Source: Cymodocea nodosa (taxonomy: Eukaryota; Streptophyta; Magnoliopsida; Alismatales; Cymodoceaceae). From it: DNA of 64,000 nucleotides. Below the pieces are notes generated by a model. That model saw only the letters and a list, made by a program, of their open reading frames with translations. It was not told the DNA's origin and did no database searches. A program made the position numbers and the translations under genes. The stretch is taken from contig CM072337.1 in NCBI GenBank assembly GCA_036874045.1, positions 8,370,001 through 8,434,000 on the forward strand, in the 5' to 3' direction. Positions 1 through 10,937 of the stretch are shown piece after piece; the stretch's first letter is position 1, and every line of letters starts with the position of its first letter.

Positions 1-525
1 AGCATGATGATCTAGACATAAGTAGTCTTTTATCTACTGTAGATAATTTATATGTAAAGTGTAGAGATTTTAAGAAAGAAATTAATAGATTAAATCAGTG
101 CTTAGAAAATTCATTTGCTTAATTAGAATCAATTATAGTTGAAAATAGGAATCTAAAATCAAATTTAGATAAGTATAGTTGTGATAATTGTAAATTAAAA
201 GATAAAAATAAAATTCTATCAACTAATATATCAGATTTGAAAAATACTGTATGTAAATTTACTCAATGACAAAAAGGATTAAATAGAATAATAGGATCTT
301 AACGATCAAATGGGAATAAATATGGCCTAGGGTATGCTACACCACTGGAAATACCTTATTGTGGTAGAGTGATTCGATCTTATAGAAATGGCACCACTGT
401 GTTTGCCATCAAACGAAGATCATGTCATATGTAGCTGCCAATAGGCAATAGATTTAATGTTTTAAGGACTAACTCCTCTGGACCCAAAAAGATTTGGGTA
501 CCAAAAGTTTTAATTTCAGTATGAT
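1..525 (+). pseudogene. Copia A Gag C-terminal region and Gag-Pol linker
   Basis: The first 270 bases read as a lysine-, asparagine- and leucine-rich, probably coiled-coil Gag tail, like the region after the zinc knuckle in elements C and D. Bases around 480-515 give the GPKxIWVPK-type linker that precedes the Copia protease. No zinc knuckle is in view because the element starts before the window. The block is decayed. Confidence 0.6.
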
Positions 526-1780
526 TTGCAGGGTGACAAGGAGTTTCAAGCACATTCAACTAAATGGATTGTGGACAGTGGATGCTCAAAGCACATGACA
601 GGTAAGAAAAGCTTTCTTGACTTAGTTAAAAACTTAAGTTCAGGATTTGTTAAGTTTGGAAATAATGAAAAGTGTAAAATAACTGCAATAGGAAATATTA
701 CATCTGAAAATGGTATAATTGAGAATGTCTTGCATGTAAATGGTTTAAAACAAAATTTGTTAAGTGTAGGACAATTATGTGATAAAGGCTATATTGTTTC
801 TTTTAATGCTAAAAACTGCTACATTATTGATCCTACCACAAATGAAATAAAATTTACTGGTATTAGAAATTGCTCAATATATACATTAAACTTTCCATGT
901 GAAAATTCTACAAGCAATTCCTGTTTGGTAGCAACTGGTGAAGACGATTGGGTGTGGCATAGAAGACTTGGTCACATCAGCATGAAGAATATCAGAAAGC
1001 TATCCATGGGTGATCTTGTTAGGGGTCTACCTAAACTCACTTTTAAGAAGGATAGAGTGTGCAGTGAGTGTATGCTAGGGAAGCAGAAGAGAACTACTCA
1101 TTACAGCAAAAGTGTTGTTTCCACCAAAAGGCCATTAGAACTGCTACATCTAGATTTGTTTGGTCCTTCTCAAGTATCAAGTCTTGGGGGTCGAAAATAT
1201 ACCTTTGTTATTGTTGATGACTTCTCTAGATTAACTTGGGTAATATTTTTGACACATAAAAATGAAACTTGCAATGAGTTCAAGAATTTCTACATAAGAG
1301 TTCAAAATCAGAAGGAACTAACAGTGAAGAAAATTAGAAGTGATCATGGAGGTGAATTTGAAAACTATGATTTTGAAAACCTTTGCAATTCATTTGGAAT
1401 TTTGCATGAATTCTCTTGTCCTAGAACTCCTTCTCAAAATGGAGTTGTGGAAAGAAAAAATAGGACATTACAAGAAATGGCTAGAACTATGTTAAGTGCC
1501 ACGAATCTACCTAAATTTCTCTGGGCAGAAGCTGTAAGAACAGCTTGTTACATTTCCAACAGAACTCACATTAAATCTATATTGAATAAGACACCCTTTG
1601 AAATTTGGTTCGATAAAACTCCAAATGTGGGCTATTTTAAGACTTTTGGATGCAAATGTTATGTCTTAAATACATGAAATGCTAAAGATAAGTTTGATGC
1701 TAAGTTTGAACCTACCATACTTGTTGGTTACTCCTCGAGAAGCAAAGCTTACAGAGTATATTTTGTTGAAGATAGAAGAG
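526..1780 (+). pseudogene. Copia A protease and integrase
   Basis: A 383-residue frame starts near the protease motif WIVDSGCSKHMTG, whose D-S-G is the aspartic protease active site. It continues through the GAG-pre-integrase zinc region (WHRRLGHIS, then CSECMLGKQ, the HHCC set) at about residues 140-190. The integrase core follows at about 200-320, with LDLFGP giving the first Asp, the RSDHGGEFE region the second, and GVVERKNRTLQEMA the catalytic Glu. In the family, the protease cuts the polyprotein and the integrase inserts the cDNA. The conserved post-core stretch (NKTPFEIW, FGCKCYVLNT) lies near the end. Confidence 0.93.
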
Positions 1781-2157
1781 TGGAGGAATGTATAAATGTT
1801 CAGTTTGATGAAGATCTGTTCCAGAATTTCAAAAAGCTGAAGATTAATGATGATAGTGAAAATGAAGACTTTGAAGATGATAAAAGCAAGCAGAATACTA
1901 ATCCACAAGTGTTAGACCAGAATCTCAACCTTAGATATCAAAATCATAACAGTTGGAAGTTTAGATCTGATCATCCCGAGGAACAAATTATTAGAAATAT
2001 ATCCAAAGGGGTACAAACCAAAAGCAAAGCACAAGATATCTGTAATTTTTGTGCATTTGTGTCAGAAATAGAGCCAAAATCAGTAGATGAAGCCTGTAAG
2101 GATACCTACTAGACAATGGCCATGCAGGAAGAATTAAATTAGTTCTAGAAAAACAAT
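1781..2157 (+). pseudogene. Copia A acidic linker between integrase and reverse transcriptase
   Basis: This is a low-complexity acidic and asparagine-rich segment with an HPEEQIIRNISKGVQT motif. It matches the variable region with HPxxQVIGNI before the reverse transcriptase in Copia elements. No enzymatic domain is expected here. Confidence 0.75.
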
Positions 2158-3570
2158 GTGTGGGAACTAATAGAAAAACCTACAGGAAAATCCATCATTG
2201 GAACTAAATGGCTTTTCAAAAACAAATTAGATGAAGATGGTAACATTCTCAAAAATAAAGCTCGATTAGTTGCACAAGGCTACAATCAGCAGGAAGGTAT
2301 TGACTATGAAGAAACTTTTGCTCCTGTAGCTAGGATTGAAGCTATCAGAATGTTGCTTGCCTTTGCAAGTAGTATGAAGATAAGATTGTTTCAAATGGAT
2401 GCGAAAAGTGCCTTCTTAAATGGAGAAATTCAAGAAGAAGTGTTTGTTAAACAACCTCCTGGATTTGAAGATGAACTCAAGCCGAATCATGTCTACAAAC
2501 TGAGAAAGGCTCTATATGGTTTGAAACAGGCACCTAGAGCTTGGTATGAGAAATTGAAAAGATTTTTAATTGAAAACAATTTTTCTATAGGCATAGTAGA
2601 CAACACTTTGTTTATCAAAACTTTTGATGTGCACATGTTGATTGTATAGATATATGTTGATGATATAGTTTTTGGAGCCACTTCAGAAGATCTCTATCAT
2701 GAATTTCAGAATTTGATGAAAAATAAATTCGAAATGAGCATGATGGGAGAATTGAAGTTTTTCTTGGGATTACAGATTCATCAAATGCATAATGGTATCT
2801 TTGTCAACCAAGAAAAATACTGCAAAGAGATGTTGAAGAAATTTGGTTATGAAAACATCAAATCCGCAAATACTCTAATGAGCTCAAGTATTAAAATAGA
2901 AATGGATGATTCAAGTGTTGCAGTGGATCAAAGGCAATATAGAGGTATGATTGGATCCCTGTTATACCTTTCAGCTAGCAGGCTAGATATTATGTTTAGT
3001 GTATGCTTGTGTGCTAGATTTCAAGCATCACCAAAGGAATCACATTTGAAATCAGTCAAAAGAATCTTCAGATATTTACAAGGAACAAAAGATTTCAGAT
3101 TATTCTACTCAACTGATAGTAGTTTAATTTTAACAGGCTATAGTGATGTAGATTATGTAGAGAGTAGATCTGATAGAAAAAGCACCAGTGGTACTTGTCA
3201 ATTACTTAGATGTTCTTTAATCTCATGGTTCAGTAGGAAACAAAATTGTATAGCTTTATCTACTACTAAAGCCGAGTATATTGCAACTGGATTGTGCTGT
3301 GCACAAATCCTTTGGATGCAGCAAACTTTAGCAGATTATAGACTGAAAATTCAAAATTCAATCATATTTTGTGATAACAGTAGTGCAATCAGTCTATCTA
3401 AGAATACAGTACTTCATTCCAAAGCCAAGCATATCGAGATCAGACATCATTTTCTAAGAGATCATGTGGAGAAAAGGAACATTTCACTTAAGTTTGTGCC
3501 AACAGAAAATCAACTTGCAGATATTTTCACCAAACCTTTAAATGAATCAACTTTTAATCATATTAGATGA
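2158..3570 (+). pseudogene. Copia A reverse transcriptase and RNase H
   Basis: The reverse transcriptase opens with WELIEKPTGKSIIGTKW. It shows ARLVAQGYNQQEGIDYEETFAPVAR, QMDAKSAFLNG and [14 protein letters not shown], then the YVDD catalytic box near 2655 and MMGELKFFLGLQI. The RNase H follows from about 3120 with a DVDY-type motif, SDRKSTSGTCQ, the TKAEYIA motif, HSKAKHIEIRHHFLRD and QLADIFTKPL. In the family these copy the RNA genome into cDNA and remove the RNA strand. The block carries a small number of breaks. Confidence 0.93.
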
Positions 3571-3987
3571 AATCTAGGAATATGTTCTTTACAAGATCTT
3601 TAAATATTTTATTCATCAAGCTCACAATATGGGAGCTTGTTTTTCTGCTAACCTACTCGTTCAGGTTATATCAGTTTTACAGAAAATCAGTTTTATAGTC
3701 CTCACCTTTTTATATAATGACAAAAAGGGGGAGAAGGATTTCAAAATTTGTCAAGTATATGGTCACTCACAGTATTTCCAGCAAGAATTAAAAGAGAAAA
3801 ACTCAGCACACAAATAGGGGGAGAAGTCTGCTCAAAGTCAAGGGGAGGAATCCCTCATTGTCAGTGTAGTTTTGTTAATTTCTTGTTTTATGTTTCTCTG
3901 TCTGACTAAATGTATAGAAATACACTAGGAAGTGAAATACATGTAAATAATTGTAAATGTTTTTGTCATTATCAAAAAGGGGGAGAT
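3571..3987 (+). promoter_or_regulatory. Copia A polypurine-tract zone before the 3' LTR
   Basis: The zone contains several G-rich purine tracts of one type: gacaaaaagggggagaagg near 3720, aataggggg near 3815, caaggggagg near 3840, and atcaaaaagggggaga ending directly at the LTR (about 3971-3986). Only the last is in the classical position for plus-strand priming. Multiple tracts upstream of the 3' LTR are a described Sirevirus trait. No gene is supported here. Confidence 0.75.
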
Positions 3988-5649
3988 TGTTAGTACTCGA
4001 GTATTTTGATAATGCAAAACCTATGTGAGGAAACATATTGTATTTCATAGTTAAGTCTTACTGCATTAGATCAGAAGGTTGTTAGAACTATTTCCAGGCA
4101 GATGAAAAGATCAAGAAGGTTCCAGATGAACAAATCAAGAAGATTCAACAAAATTAGACAGTTACAGGTCTAAGTATCCGAAGAGCAAGTTTAAAGCAGC
4201 AGCAATGCTATCGGACAGTTAAAAGAATAACTATATGATTTTACAAAGCCTTCAGAGAGTTATTTAATCAGATAGTTAAAGGGATTGAATTATCGGATAG
4301 TTAAGGAGATAATTATCCAGAAGCTTAAAGGACTTTTCGGAGAGTTACAAGTATAACTATCCGAAAGTTAAGTCATTCAATAAACCACGTGCAGAAATAC
4401 AGAACAGAAGCTTAAAAGACTTGTCGGAGAGTTAGATAACTATCCAAGTTTTCTTTTCAGAGAGTTAGATAACTATTCGAGTTTTTCGGTAAGTTACAGG
4501 CATAACTTTCTGGAACTTAAGTCATTTTATTATGCACGTGCAAAATGGAGGAAGCCGATAGTTGAAAGTTTAAATGGGAAAATCGGAGAGTTAGGATAAC
4601 TATCCGAAATTTAAAAGAGAGTTTCGGTAAGTTACAGTTTAACTATCCGAAACTTAAGTCATCGAATTTCCCATGTGTAGAATTCCAGATAGTGGCTCAA
4701 ATAAGTTTTTGGAGAGTTAGAAAAATAACTATCCAAAATCCTAAAGAATTTTGGTGAGTTACAGGATAACCTTCTGAAATTTAAGTCAGTCTTTTATGAA
4801 CGTGCTAAATTAAATCGAAAAATTTGACAGAGTCAAGTATATAACTGTTCAGTGAGTTACAGTTATAAGTATACAATTGGATGACAGCTCACATTTAAAT
4901 ATTCTCAAATCTTACCTAGCAGTAAAGGATAAGTGATCTTTCGGTGAGTTACAGTTACTCTTCGGAGAGTTGCATAGCTAACTATCCGAAAGAAGAAGAA
5001 AATTGGTAAGTTGACTTGAAACGTTTTTCTGAATGGTCACTTGCCGTATTGGGACTTGATCCTAATCAAGTACAGTAGAATACATCCGTTGGAGGAAAAT
5101 ATGATTGTTGTACATATCAAGTATATATTCAAAATACAGACAACGGATATACGGTAGAGATATACAGTGAGCTACACTTGAATTCCATTCATACTCAAGT
5201 CTGCAAATAGTGAAGAACATTCAGAAGATCCATTGCAGAAAAAGCTCTTGCACCAAAACTCTCATTGAAGGTTTAAAGCTGTTGGTTCGTGGCTTCAACC
5301 TGAAAGCTACATACAGTGTTGGTTTGAGTTTCAACCTGAAAACTCTAGAGGTTGGTTTACTGAAGTTTTTACCTGTAAACTTCTGTGTAGTTGGTTCTTG
5401 CTTTGACCTGAAAGCAAGTGTGTAAGTGTTGATACACTTAGTGAAGCCCAAGTGAACCTTGGGGGTGGACTAGCCAATTTGGTGAACCACCTAAAAATTT
5501 GCTGTGTTTCTTATCTCTATTAATTTGCATTATATAAGTTTCATCTCATTTCATTTTTTTTTGAATTATTCGATTCAACATTTAAAGAATTTTAAAAATA
5601 CACACTTTCACCACTCACCCCCCCTTTGGTGAGCCTATCGATCCTAACA
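3988..5649 (+). repeat. 3' LTR of Copia element A
   Basis: The LTR runs from TGTTAG, directly after the polypurine tract, to CTAACA. This is a perfect 6-base terminal inverted repeat, length 1662 bp. The first 1000 bases carry at least five imperfect hairpins of the form TTTCGGxxAGTTA-loop-TAACTATCCGAAA, several followed by CTTAAGTCA and a CACGTG or near-match. No partner LTR is in the window, so no age can be given. The 5-base target duplication should be GTTAG (5650-5654), if it is preserved on the other side. Confidence 0.92.
4335..4391. promoter_or_regulatory. Hairpin plus G-box cassette in the A LTR
   Basis: The inverted repeat at 4335-4366 has 13-base arms (TTTCGGAGAGTTA and TAACTATCCGAAA, one mismatch) with a 6-base spacer. 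AGTTAAGTCA and a CACGTG G-box at 4386-4391 follow. The same order recurs around 4480-4540, where CACGTG lies at 4535-4540, and more weakly near 4621-4680 and 4740-4800. G-boxes bind bZIP and bHLH factors in plants; a role here is inference. Confidence 0.7.
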
Positions 5650-5932
5650 GTTAGGTGGCTAACCTTCCGAACTCCCTATGATTGCAGTTTTTTCTGGTAT
5701 TTCTTTTTATCTGCAATCTTATAATCAAAACTGCAATTAAATGTTGAGTTAAAAATTATTTTTGTAATTTTTCCTTGAAACTATAGTAGTTTATCTTTCA
5801 AACAAGGTATTATACGTTGTATTTGAATTTATATACATTTCTAGAGAATTTTTATAAAATGAGCTATTCTGCAGGCTATGAATTCTAAGTCAGCTGAGTT
5901 TCACACGATTTTGATGATACTTCAGTTTTGAA
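5650..5932 (+). repeat. Athila leader fragment, reverse copy of 40940-41227
   Basis: This stretch matches the reverse complement of the H element leader almost end to end. Shared anchors include the hairpin arm GTTAGGTGGCTAACCTTCC, the run around TTAAATGTTGAGTTAAAAAT, and the segment with GGTATTATACGTTG. It therefore belongs to a plus-strand relative of element H. Copia A ends exactly inside the hairpin, so A appears to have inserted into that relative. The right edge abuts an LTR fragment of Copia B. Confidence 0.85.
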
Positions 5933-6142
5933 TCTTTGACTAAATTGAAACATTAACTATCCGAAAGTTTAATTATCCGAAAACTTTAACTATCAGAACA
6001 CTTTAACTATCCAAAAACTTAAATGAAACTTTCTGATAACTTATCAACATTTAATTACGTGACTATTATACTTAGAAAATATTATTTAGACTTATTTAAA
6101 AATGTTAATAAAGCATTTATCATCAAAACAAAATTCCTAACA
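5933..6142 (-). repeat. Partial 3' LTR of Copia element B
   Basis: On the minus strand this begins TGTTAGGAATTTTGTTTTGA and matches the first about 210 bases of the E LTR (17879 onward). It includes the run of GGATAGTTA-type repeats, seen here as TAACTATCCGAAAG and variants at 5955-6020. Only the beginning of the LTR is present. Confidence 0.88.
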
Positions 6143-6839
6143 ATCTCCCCCTTTTTGATGATGTCAAAACCTAATAAGTCAAATAATCTATCTTCTCCCC
6201 CTTTTTGGCATTATAAAAAAATAAATAAAATGTAAGGAAGAAAAATTTGCTAAGTAAATATCGTTCAAAAAGAAATTTTTAAACATGCATAACTTTTCGT
6301 GGATAAGTATAAACTGTTTAAAACAATAATTGTCAAAAACAAGTGTATGATATTAAATGTAGTAAATAGTTTACATAATGTAATTTCTGTACATAAGTAA
6401 TTTTTGGTAACAAATTATAATGAATAAATCATGCAATACATAATTTGTATAATCACAAGCCTCTTTGTCTTCGAAAAATATTTAATAGAGTATCTGAAAT
6501 TTTTTGTGCAATTTCTGTACTTACTCTGTTTATCTAATCAATTACTACTTGATCTAAATCTAAATGTGAAGCTTGTGATGGTTGCTGTAAGAAATCTATA
6601 TTTATATCTGTATGTAAATCTGTATGTGTATCTATATGTATATGTGTATGTATACCTATATGCTATTCATCTACTATATATTGCTGTTATTCTTCTGACA
6701 AATGTGTTGACTGTTGTTGTTGCTGTTGTGACTGATTTTGCCTATCCTATTGTTGTTGCTGTCGAATTACAGGTGTATTTGTTTCCTAGTATTTTTGAAG
6801 TTCTTTTGTAGAGAAAGATCTTGACTTTAATCTTTTCTA
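6143..6839 (-). promoter_or_regulatory. Copia B polypurine tracts and low-complexity tail
   Basis: Two minus-strand purine tracts of the form AAAAAGGGGGAGA lie at 6143-6157, next to the LTR, and near 6193-6207. Further in, 6596-6665 is a TATGTRTMTG-like simple repeat. At 6710-6770 the GTTGTTGTTGCTGTTG run is the reverse of a CAA/CAG glutamine run, as at the C-terminal end of the extra frame in element C. Apparent long frames on the plus strand here are composition effects. Confidence 0.6.
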
Positions 6840-9090
6840 TGGCCAAGGTGTAATATTTGTTTGACTTGCCACAATTCTTAAAAGTACATCACCATAAAAT
6901 AATTTACTCTACAAGTTTAAAATATGAGAAACAAAAATATCATATCAGTTCACTTGTATATGGTTAATCAATGCATATGTAGCATAAAGACAGCATTTGC
7001 CAACCTCTGTATCATGACCAAACCTCTGCAATAGTGAAGCATGCAATACTTTTGCAATAAAACGTGCTTGGCCATTTAAATCATTTAGTAATCTCATTTG
7101 ATTGTTGGCAGTCAGATCTTTAGCTAAACTTTTAATGTCTCATCCCAATTGATAAACCTATTTTCTTTCTAATAATTTAACTCCTTCATTTTTTAGTCCA
7201 AGTATTTGATAAAGTATTTCTAGAGTTAAATATATATCTAATTCTTGTATATTTGAAATAGGAATACCATCTTCTACTATTAAGTTTGAGTAAAAACAAC
7301 TTACAATTTTTGGTATAACAAGATGGCTTGGCTGTTGTGGAAGTAGAGTCAACAAGCCTTGAAATTCAAATATTTTTTTATGTTTGCCATCCCTTCAAAC
7401 TTAACTGGTCTTGAATATAAAACTGTGAAACTTTTATATGTTTGAAATTTCTCATAACAGGATCTATTTCTGAACCATAATAATGTATTTTCTTCTAAAG
7501 TCTGTTCAAGATTAGGTATTTTCCTATCATGATTTTCTAACCTAGGACTTGTTTCAATGTTATCAGTAGCATCTTCATGTTCAGATCTATCAGAATTAGA
7601 GAAGTTTCTATCAAAACTTGTAAAAATGTTTGAAGAATCTAGTATGGTCGTATGAATAGTATATTGAGTTGCTTTTGTTTGGTCTTCTTCAAACAAATCA
7701 GCAACTGACATTTCTATATCATTATCAACAATCAATGTAGTATGTTCTATATTAGCAACATGTATTTCTATAAGTTATCTATTAAACAACTATCTTTGTA
7801 TAAAAGAATGTTCTATATCTATCTATGTAATAGAATCATTCTGTAATTCTAAAAGTTCTATAAATGAGACATTAGCAATGTCATATTCTATTAGTAACTA
7901 TGTCTTTTGCTGATTATATACAGTTATCAACAAATATACTATATACTGTAACAGACATAACCAGATGTATAAAATGTAGTATAAGCAATTGTACTAAACA
8001 TTAAAAGTCTCTATTTGATATATAATAAGAGGAAAAATATCTGTACATTCCTCTTTAGATGAAATATCTTCAAAATTCATAGACTTAGTGTCCATGTCAT
8101 CAAAAATATCATCATAATTGATATCATCTATATATATATCATTAAAATTTCCTACATTTTCTCTTTCTGTAGGAAAAGAATGTTGGCTTGCAGCATGATG
8201 TGAAAAACTATCCATTGTATTAAAAGAAACATTATGTACTAATGCGATACAATACCTTAAAGTGTATACTTGTAATCTGATATTTGTCACATTTGTTGGG
8301 ATTCCTAAAACAAAATCCTTTCCAGCTTGTGCAATGGAACATAGTTTTTCATTTTTCAACAATTCTTCTCTTTGCTGCAATATACCTTGTACACCTATAG
8401 TTAGTTCAAAATATTCTAATGTCTTCTTCTTTTTCTAACTATATGTCTACAATGTCCCAGGTTGTTTAGGATGTTCTAATGTTTTCTTAATTTCTCCTAT
8501 TAAAGGCACCTGCGGTCTTGACGGTCATTCACCATGATGCCTAGGTTGCAAGAAGGGAATATAGAGTTTTAAGCTCTCAACCTTAGCCATTTTCAATTGA
8601 TAAACTTTTTGTCCTTCACTTTGAAGGCCCATTTTTCAAATGGTAGTTTTCTATTCATCAATAAATTTTTGTATTTCATCTAAAATAGCTAGGGGAAAAT
8701 AATGTTGGGAATACAAAGATTCTAATTTCCTATTAACATTTTCAATCATCAGTCCCCACTTCTTTTTGTAATAAGTAATAGATTGTACCGATTTTTCAAG
8801 TACTTGTCTAGAACTTGTAACAACCACAAGGTTAGGTTGTAATGTTCTTTTCCATATTTGTAACATGGAAAGTTTGGTCTATTTTAGTCTAAACTGTGTC
8901 TTAACATAGTTTCTAATAAATTTCCAACAAAATTTTTTCTCGTCTTGTACAACTTTTCTAATTTCATGTAGTACTTCATTGGAAAAAGTATACCTTGAGT
9001 AAATGTCATTGATCTCACTTTCTATCTTCTAAAGTTCCATTTCTCTTTTCTACACTTTTATCATTCTACCACATCCTGACATTATCAATT
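6840..9090 (-). pseudogene. Extra 3' frame of Copia B (function unknown)
   Basis: Several minus-strand open stretches match the extra frame of elements C and D. One contains the lysine- and tryptophan-rich segment ending AILDEIQKFIDE (8651-8866). One has a serine- and acid-rich middle. One has LYSRPVKFEGMANIKKYLNF and, further on, CFYSNLI and ILYQILGLKNEGVKLL (7158-7735). Copies in the window share the order YSRPxxxxxM..IxxLFEFQG, FYxNL, LxNExxx. Sireviruses are known for an extra frame after pol, sometimes called envelope-like. No signal peptide or membrane segment was recognised, so envelope function is not supported. The block is strongly decayed. Confidence 0.65.
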
Positions 9091-10937
9091 AATCTTTGCT
9101 ATTCACTGTAGAACTTAGTGGAAGTAAAGATTGTGAAACTAGGGTTTTACCAAGGTAGAAACACGAAAGGTTGTTAATAAATCATTTATAACTCTTCGAG
9201 TTTATAAATGGATAAATAGATTCAAGCATTGAAATCATAAATATAAGATTCATTACTGATAAATAACTCGAATGCTTACAATAACTGTATGAGTTTTACA
9301 ACCTATAAAAGTAGAAGACTTAACGTAACTGTTTGTGTAAAGAAAATAACTACTAGCTAAGTAAAAATGAGAAAACTTGAAGACTTATGATAACTATTCG
9401 AGTTTTATGAGTAGTAAAGCACATAACTATATGACAAACTGGAATAGTTATTCTCATATTTTAAGTCTTTCATAAAAATATAATAATATTAAGTTAACTG
9501 TTCGAGTTTCTCAAATAGATATATGAAAAAGTCGAAGACTTAAGCATAACTGTTTGAGTTTCTTAAAAGGATAAAACATAAGAATTTAAAACAGAAATTC
9601 AGAGAGAAATATAACTATTCGAGTTTGAAGAAGAGTAAAACATAACAATACGAAAAACTCGGATGGTTAGTTATCTATATGAGAGATAAAATAGCAGAAA
9701 TCAAGTGAAATACATAAGTGTATGTTAAACTAACTGAATGAGTCTAACTTTTTATCAATATAAGTTCTAGAATATTTGCATTTGATTAAATTTACCATTG
9801 TTTGCCATTGTTTGCTCCCCCTAAATAAATGTAGTAAAGAGAAACTATGACATACTTAATATTAGGTTGCCAAACCCTAAAAGATTTGTCATTAAATTCC
9901 AAATAGCTGGCTTAAGTGGGTTGCTAAGTCTTAAATAGATTTGTCATTTAAGTTCAAAATGGCGTACTAAAACTAGGTTGCCAAGCCCCAATAGATTTGA
10001 ATCTCTCTATTTTTTTTTTTTTAAATTTAAATACAGAAATAAGTAGTAGATTTAACAATTTAGACTTTCTGACTTTTATTTTATTCAGTTTACAAAAGAA
10101 AATTCATAGAGATATACCTTCAGGTAACTTAAAAGAATTCAATAATGAGTACACAAACTTAAGAAAATAAATGCATTACATTATGTGTAAAGAATAGATA
10201 ATAACAAAAAAAAATAACAAAAATCATATACATAGATTATGGCAGAATTGTTATAACACTTGTAAAATAAACTAAGTTTGAGTACATTGCCCCCCCTTTT
10301 TTCTTTATATATATTTTATGTATTACCTCCTACAATATCAACTTTTTACGTGATCACAATCCCTTGCTTAGGGGAATGATAACTAGTTACTCAATGATAA
10401 GTGAGAACAGGTAACCCTTTTTTTAAAATAAAAAAAAAAAGAATCTGAATTACTTGTAAAATGAGTTTTCAGTCAGCACATCCCAAACTAGTTAGTTCAA
10501 GTGACTAGGGTTTAAGATCTCCCAATAAACTTAATTACTCAAGTAATTACAAACAAATAATAAAACAAGATAGTAAATTAAATAAGAGGCAACCGCAAGA
10601 CTTAATTTTTTTAATAGTATGTTAATAACTTTCTTTTAATAAATGGTACATATTTTCTATATATTTTCCAGTTAAAATCTCTATAATGGCGTATACATAA
10701 GTAACAAAAATACAAATGGTACTCATATTGAATTAAATCAACTTTCCTTAAGTAACCTTTTTTGAATTTTTCTTTAAATAAATTGACTTCAATAAAAATC
10801 AGAATTTCATAAATTCTTAACTACCAATAAACGATAATTCTAAAACAGATATATTGAGTTTTTTTTTAAATATAAAGAAATTAAATTCTAAAGCTACTTT
10901 GTAACAAACCAAAATATTATGTAATGAATAGGACAAT
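9091..10937 (-). other. Copia B spacer between pol and the extra frame
   Basis: This is non-coding and AT-rich. Bases 9170-9760 hold many AACTATTCGAGTTT / AACTCGAATAGTTA-type motifs akin to those in the LTRs. Bases 9862-9990 hold three copies of a unit of about 55 bp. Around 10320-10420 there is a segment resembling 33540-33640 in the 3' region of Athila H. The corresponding spacer in C and D is about 1.5 kb. No gene is seen. Confidence 0.55.
9862..9990. repeat. Three imperfect tandem copies of a ~55-bp unit
   Basis: Units begin near 9863, 9917 and 9973. Each reads approximately AGGTTGCCAAGYCYYAAWAGATTTG followed by an AT-rich half with TCATTWAAKTYCAAAT. The third copy is partial. Confidence 0.65.

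Larger units (their letters stand above)
1..5649 (+). mobile_element. Copia element A (Sirevirus-like), internal region and 3' LTR
   Basis: Ty1/Copia order is visible on the plus strand: Gag tail, protease, integrase, reverse transcriptase, RNase H, polypurine tracts, then an LTR opening TGTTAG and closing CTAACA. The 5' LTR and most of gag lie before the window. Only about 390 bases separate RNase H from the LTR, so this family lacks the extra frame seen in elements B, C and D. Coding parts carry a few breaks. Integrase before reverse transcriptase is diagnostic of Copia. The repeated polypurine tracts and hairpin-rich long LTR fit Sireviruses; that lineage assignment is inference. Confidence 0.93.

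Noticed and set aside
4000-5000. Array of short palindromes resembling a CRISPR array
   Set aside because: Spacing is irregular, the repeats are imperfect inverted arms within a plant LTR, and there are no cas genes.
6431-6811. 126-residue plus-strand frame
   Set aside because: It lies over a simple repeat and over the reverse of a Gln-codon run of the extra frame. The composition is typical of an antisense artefact.
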